Assembly: GCA_947588825.1 (NCBI GenBank)
Contig: CANPZU010000020.1
Span: 1 to 44,108 of the forward strand
Direction of reading: 5' to 3'
Length of the DNA stretch: 44,108 nt
Origin: an uncultured Clostridia bacterium
Lineage (GTDB): Bacteria > Bacillota > Clostridia > Oscillospirales > CAG-272
The position numbers and the translations under genes were made by a program. The notes beneath the pieces are model-generated. The model saw nothing but the letters and a program-made list of their open reading frames with translations. It had not been told where the DNA came from and did no database searches. How positions within the stretch are numbered: position 1 is the first letter of the stretch; each line of letters begins with the position of its first letter. Positions 43,504-44,108 of the stretch are shown in pieces.

Positions 43504-43767
43504 CGCTTCCATGCGTTTTTTTAAATATTTCAGTCGCGTCGCCTCACCGCCACGGTAATGTCTTTCCGATTTGTTCATTTGAAGCACTTCCTTTACCATG
43601 AGATACAGCGCCTTGTCTGTCTTAGGCAAGGTACAGGTCAGATCCTTATGTATGGTGGATTTGCTGATTCCGAAATGGGAGGCGGCGTTTCTCACAGTGC
43701 ATTTTGTATCAACAACATACAAAGCCACCGTGCGCACTCTGTCGCTTATGTCGTAAAATCTGTTCAT
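43486..43767 (-). CDS. spoIIID: Sporulation transcription factor SpoIIID
   Basis: A 93-aa DNA-binding protein, the same length as in Bacillus. TVRNAASHFGISKSTIHKDL is its helix-turn-helix (about 23-42), and RHYRGGEATRLKYLKKR the basic C-terminal helix. SpoIIID switches mother-cell genes on and off after sigma-E. The frame is open 24 codons further upstream, but the ATG at 43767 has GGAAGG 6 nt before it and yields the family's normal start. Its 3' end lies inside the terminator of the opposite transcript. A candidate sigma-E promoter lies upstream, fitting the known control of spoIIID. It is a single gene with no visible terminator of its own. Confidence 0.96.
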   Translation of the reverse strand: MNRFYDISDRVRTVALYVVDTKCTVRNAASHFGISKSTIHKDLTCTLPKTDKALYLMVKEVLQMNKSERHYRGGEATRLKYLKKRMEAKKEPQ

Positions 43768-43814
43768 AGGAAGCCTTCCGAAAGAGTAATTAAAAACGGA
43801 AAATGTTTTATTAA

Positions 43815-43843
43815 TATATATGAGTTTCAGGGCGGACATATGA
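43815..43843 (-). promoter_or_regulatory. Candidate sigma-E promoter of spoIIID
   Basis: On the minus strand TCATATG (43843-43837), a 14-bp spacer and CATATATA (43822-43815). The -35 box is a close sigma-E match; the -10 box deviates at two places from CATACAAT. The start near 43808 leaves a leader of about 40 nt. Bacillus spoIIID is known to be read by sigma-E. Confidence 0.45.
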
Positions 43844-43861
43844 TTTTTTTCTTTAAAAAAC

Positions 43862-43890
43862 TTGACAATCCTGTGTCGCTGTGGTATAAT
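43862..43890 (+). promoter_or_regulatory. Sigma-A promoter of tRNA-Ser
   Basis: TTGACA, a 17-bp spacer and TATAAT preceded by TGG, so both the consensus boxes and an extended -10 element are present. The start would be near 43897, about 36 nt before the mature tRNA. Confidence 0.95.
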
Positions 43891-43932
43891 GATTAGGCTG
43901 TTGTAAAAAGCAGAAAATAAATATGATGATAC

Positions 43933-44024
43933 GGAAAGATGGCTGAGCTGGTCTAAGGCGCACGACTGGAAATCGTGTGAACGCTAATACCGTTCCGAGG
44001 GTTCGAATCCCTCTCTTTCCGCCA
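43933..44024 (+). tRNA. tRNA-Ser, anticodon GGA
   Basis: A class II tRNA of 92 nt including an encoded CCA. The acceptor stem GGAAAGA pairs with TCTTTCC, the anticodon arm CACGA-CTGGAAA-TCGTG carries GGA at 43968-43970 (reads TCC and TCT), the variable arm GAACGCTAATACCGTTC is long, and the T arm contains GGTTCGAATCC. It has its own promoter and terminator. The part from 44002 on is repeated in reverse orientation just downstream. Confidence 0.98.
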
Positions 44025-44080
44025 AAAAATGGCACCGACAAAGTCGGTGCCATTTTTTGGCGGAAAGAGAGGGATTCGAA
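44002..44080. repeat. 38-bp perfect inverted repeat containing the tRNA-Ser 3' end
   Basis: Bases 44002-44039 (T loop, acceptor stem, CCA and terminator left arm) are exactly the reverse complement of 44043-44080, around the loop AAA. The terminator needs only the inner 10 bp, so the outer 28 bp, including 23 of the tRNA, are extra. Identity stops sharply at both ends: 44001 and 44081 no longer pair. Confidence 0.97.
44030..44058 (+). terminator. Terminator of tRNA-Ser
   Basis: TGGCACCGAC pairs with GTCGGTGCCA around AAA and is followed by six T. It begins 6 nt after the CCA end and forms the centre of the larger inverted repeat. Confidence 0.92.
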
Positions 44081-44108
44081 GGAGGCGGGAGTGAATGACG
44101 CACCGGCG
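44081..44108. other. Unassigned end of the window
   Basis: After the inverted repeat 28 GC-rich bases remain. They do not continue the reverse complement of the tRNA and are too short to interpret. Confidence 0.5.

Noticed and set aside
44002-44080. Attachment site of an integrative element at the tRNA 3' end
   Set aside because: Integration makes direct repeats and an integrase gene would be expected. The repeat here is inverted and no such gene is visible.
44043-44108. A second tRNA gene on the minus strand, convergent with tRNA-Ser
   Set aside because: The reverse copy has the T loop and acceptor 3' strand, but the preceding bases do not give a T stem partner (CCTCC instead of GAGGG) or any other arm, so it is only a fragment.

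Overview
The window looks like a chromosomal segment of an endospore-forming, anaerobic-type Clostridia species (Firmicutes), probably from a poorly cultured lineage. This rests on four things. The order yabM-like, mazG, rqcP, yabP, yabQ, divIC is preserved, and spoIIID lies nearby. The order recJ, rel, dtd, hemZ is typical of Firmicutes. Ribosome binding sites are strong and purine-rich, with frequent TTG and GTG starts. Several sigma-A promoters are exact TTGACA-N17-TATAAT matches. Base composition looks moderate by eye and was not computed. I see no phage genes, insertion sequence, CRISPR array or rRNA.

Left part (1-3780, minus strand): a small CBS-domain protein, then malQ (4-alpha-glucanotransferase), dusB (tRNA dihydrouridine synthase) and rnpB (RNase P RNA, type A) behind a perfect promoter. 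From 3881 to 10309 on the plus strand runs a tight, often overlapping operon of envelope genes: a GT2-GtrA fusion, two unknown membrane proteins, a CPBP protease, a MoxR-DUF58 pair with a DUF4129-like partner, and a SprT-like zinc protease. It ends at a clear terminator. Two single-gene units follow: a CPA2-type cation/proton antiporter and a glutaminase-A-like (DUF4964/5127/4965/1793) protein.

Centre (14268-25842): a GtrA domain fused to a GT-C-like membrane protein sits beside a GtrB-type polyprenyl-phosphate glycosyltransferase. Together they could form a whole three-step extracytoplasmic glycosylation system in two genes. Next is a cca, YgjV-like, KipI-like, KipA-like operon in which the last two proteins are strongly divergent. 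An SPFH-domain gene on the minus strand has a leader of about 300 nt rich in hairpins. The UPF0237-UPF0210 pair and a radical SAM gene come after it.

Right part (25866-44108): two DUF3137 paralogues plus LemA, then cdaA-cdaR (c-di-AMP synthesis and its regulator), a COG2509-type flavoprotein, recJ, rel (ppGpp), dtd, hemZ, and the sporulation/division block through divIC and an orphan fumarase alpha subunit. spoIIID lies on the minus strand. Candidate sigma-E promoters precede yabP and spoIIID. The window closes with tRNA-Ser(GGA) and its terminator, followed by an exact inverted copy of the tRNA 3' end. This makes a 38-bp perfect palindrome arm and is either a fold-back assembly artefact or a real rearrangement.

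The best candidates for something undescribed are the divergent KipI/KipA-like pair, the GtrA::GT-C fusion with its GtrB partner, the structured leader of the SPFH gene, and the inverted tRNA duplication. Most of the rest is recognisable core genome.
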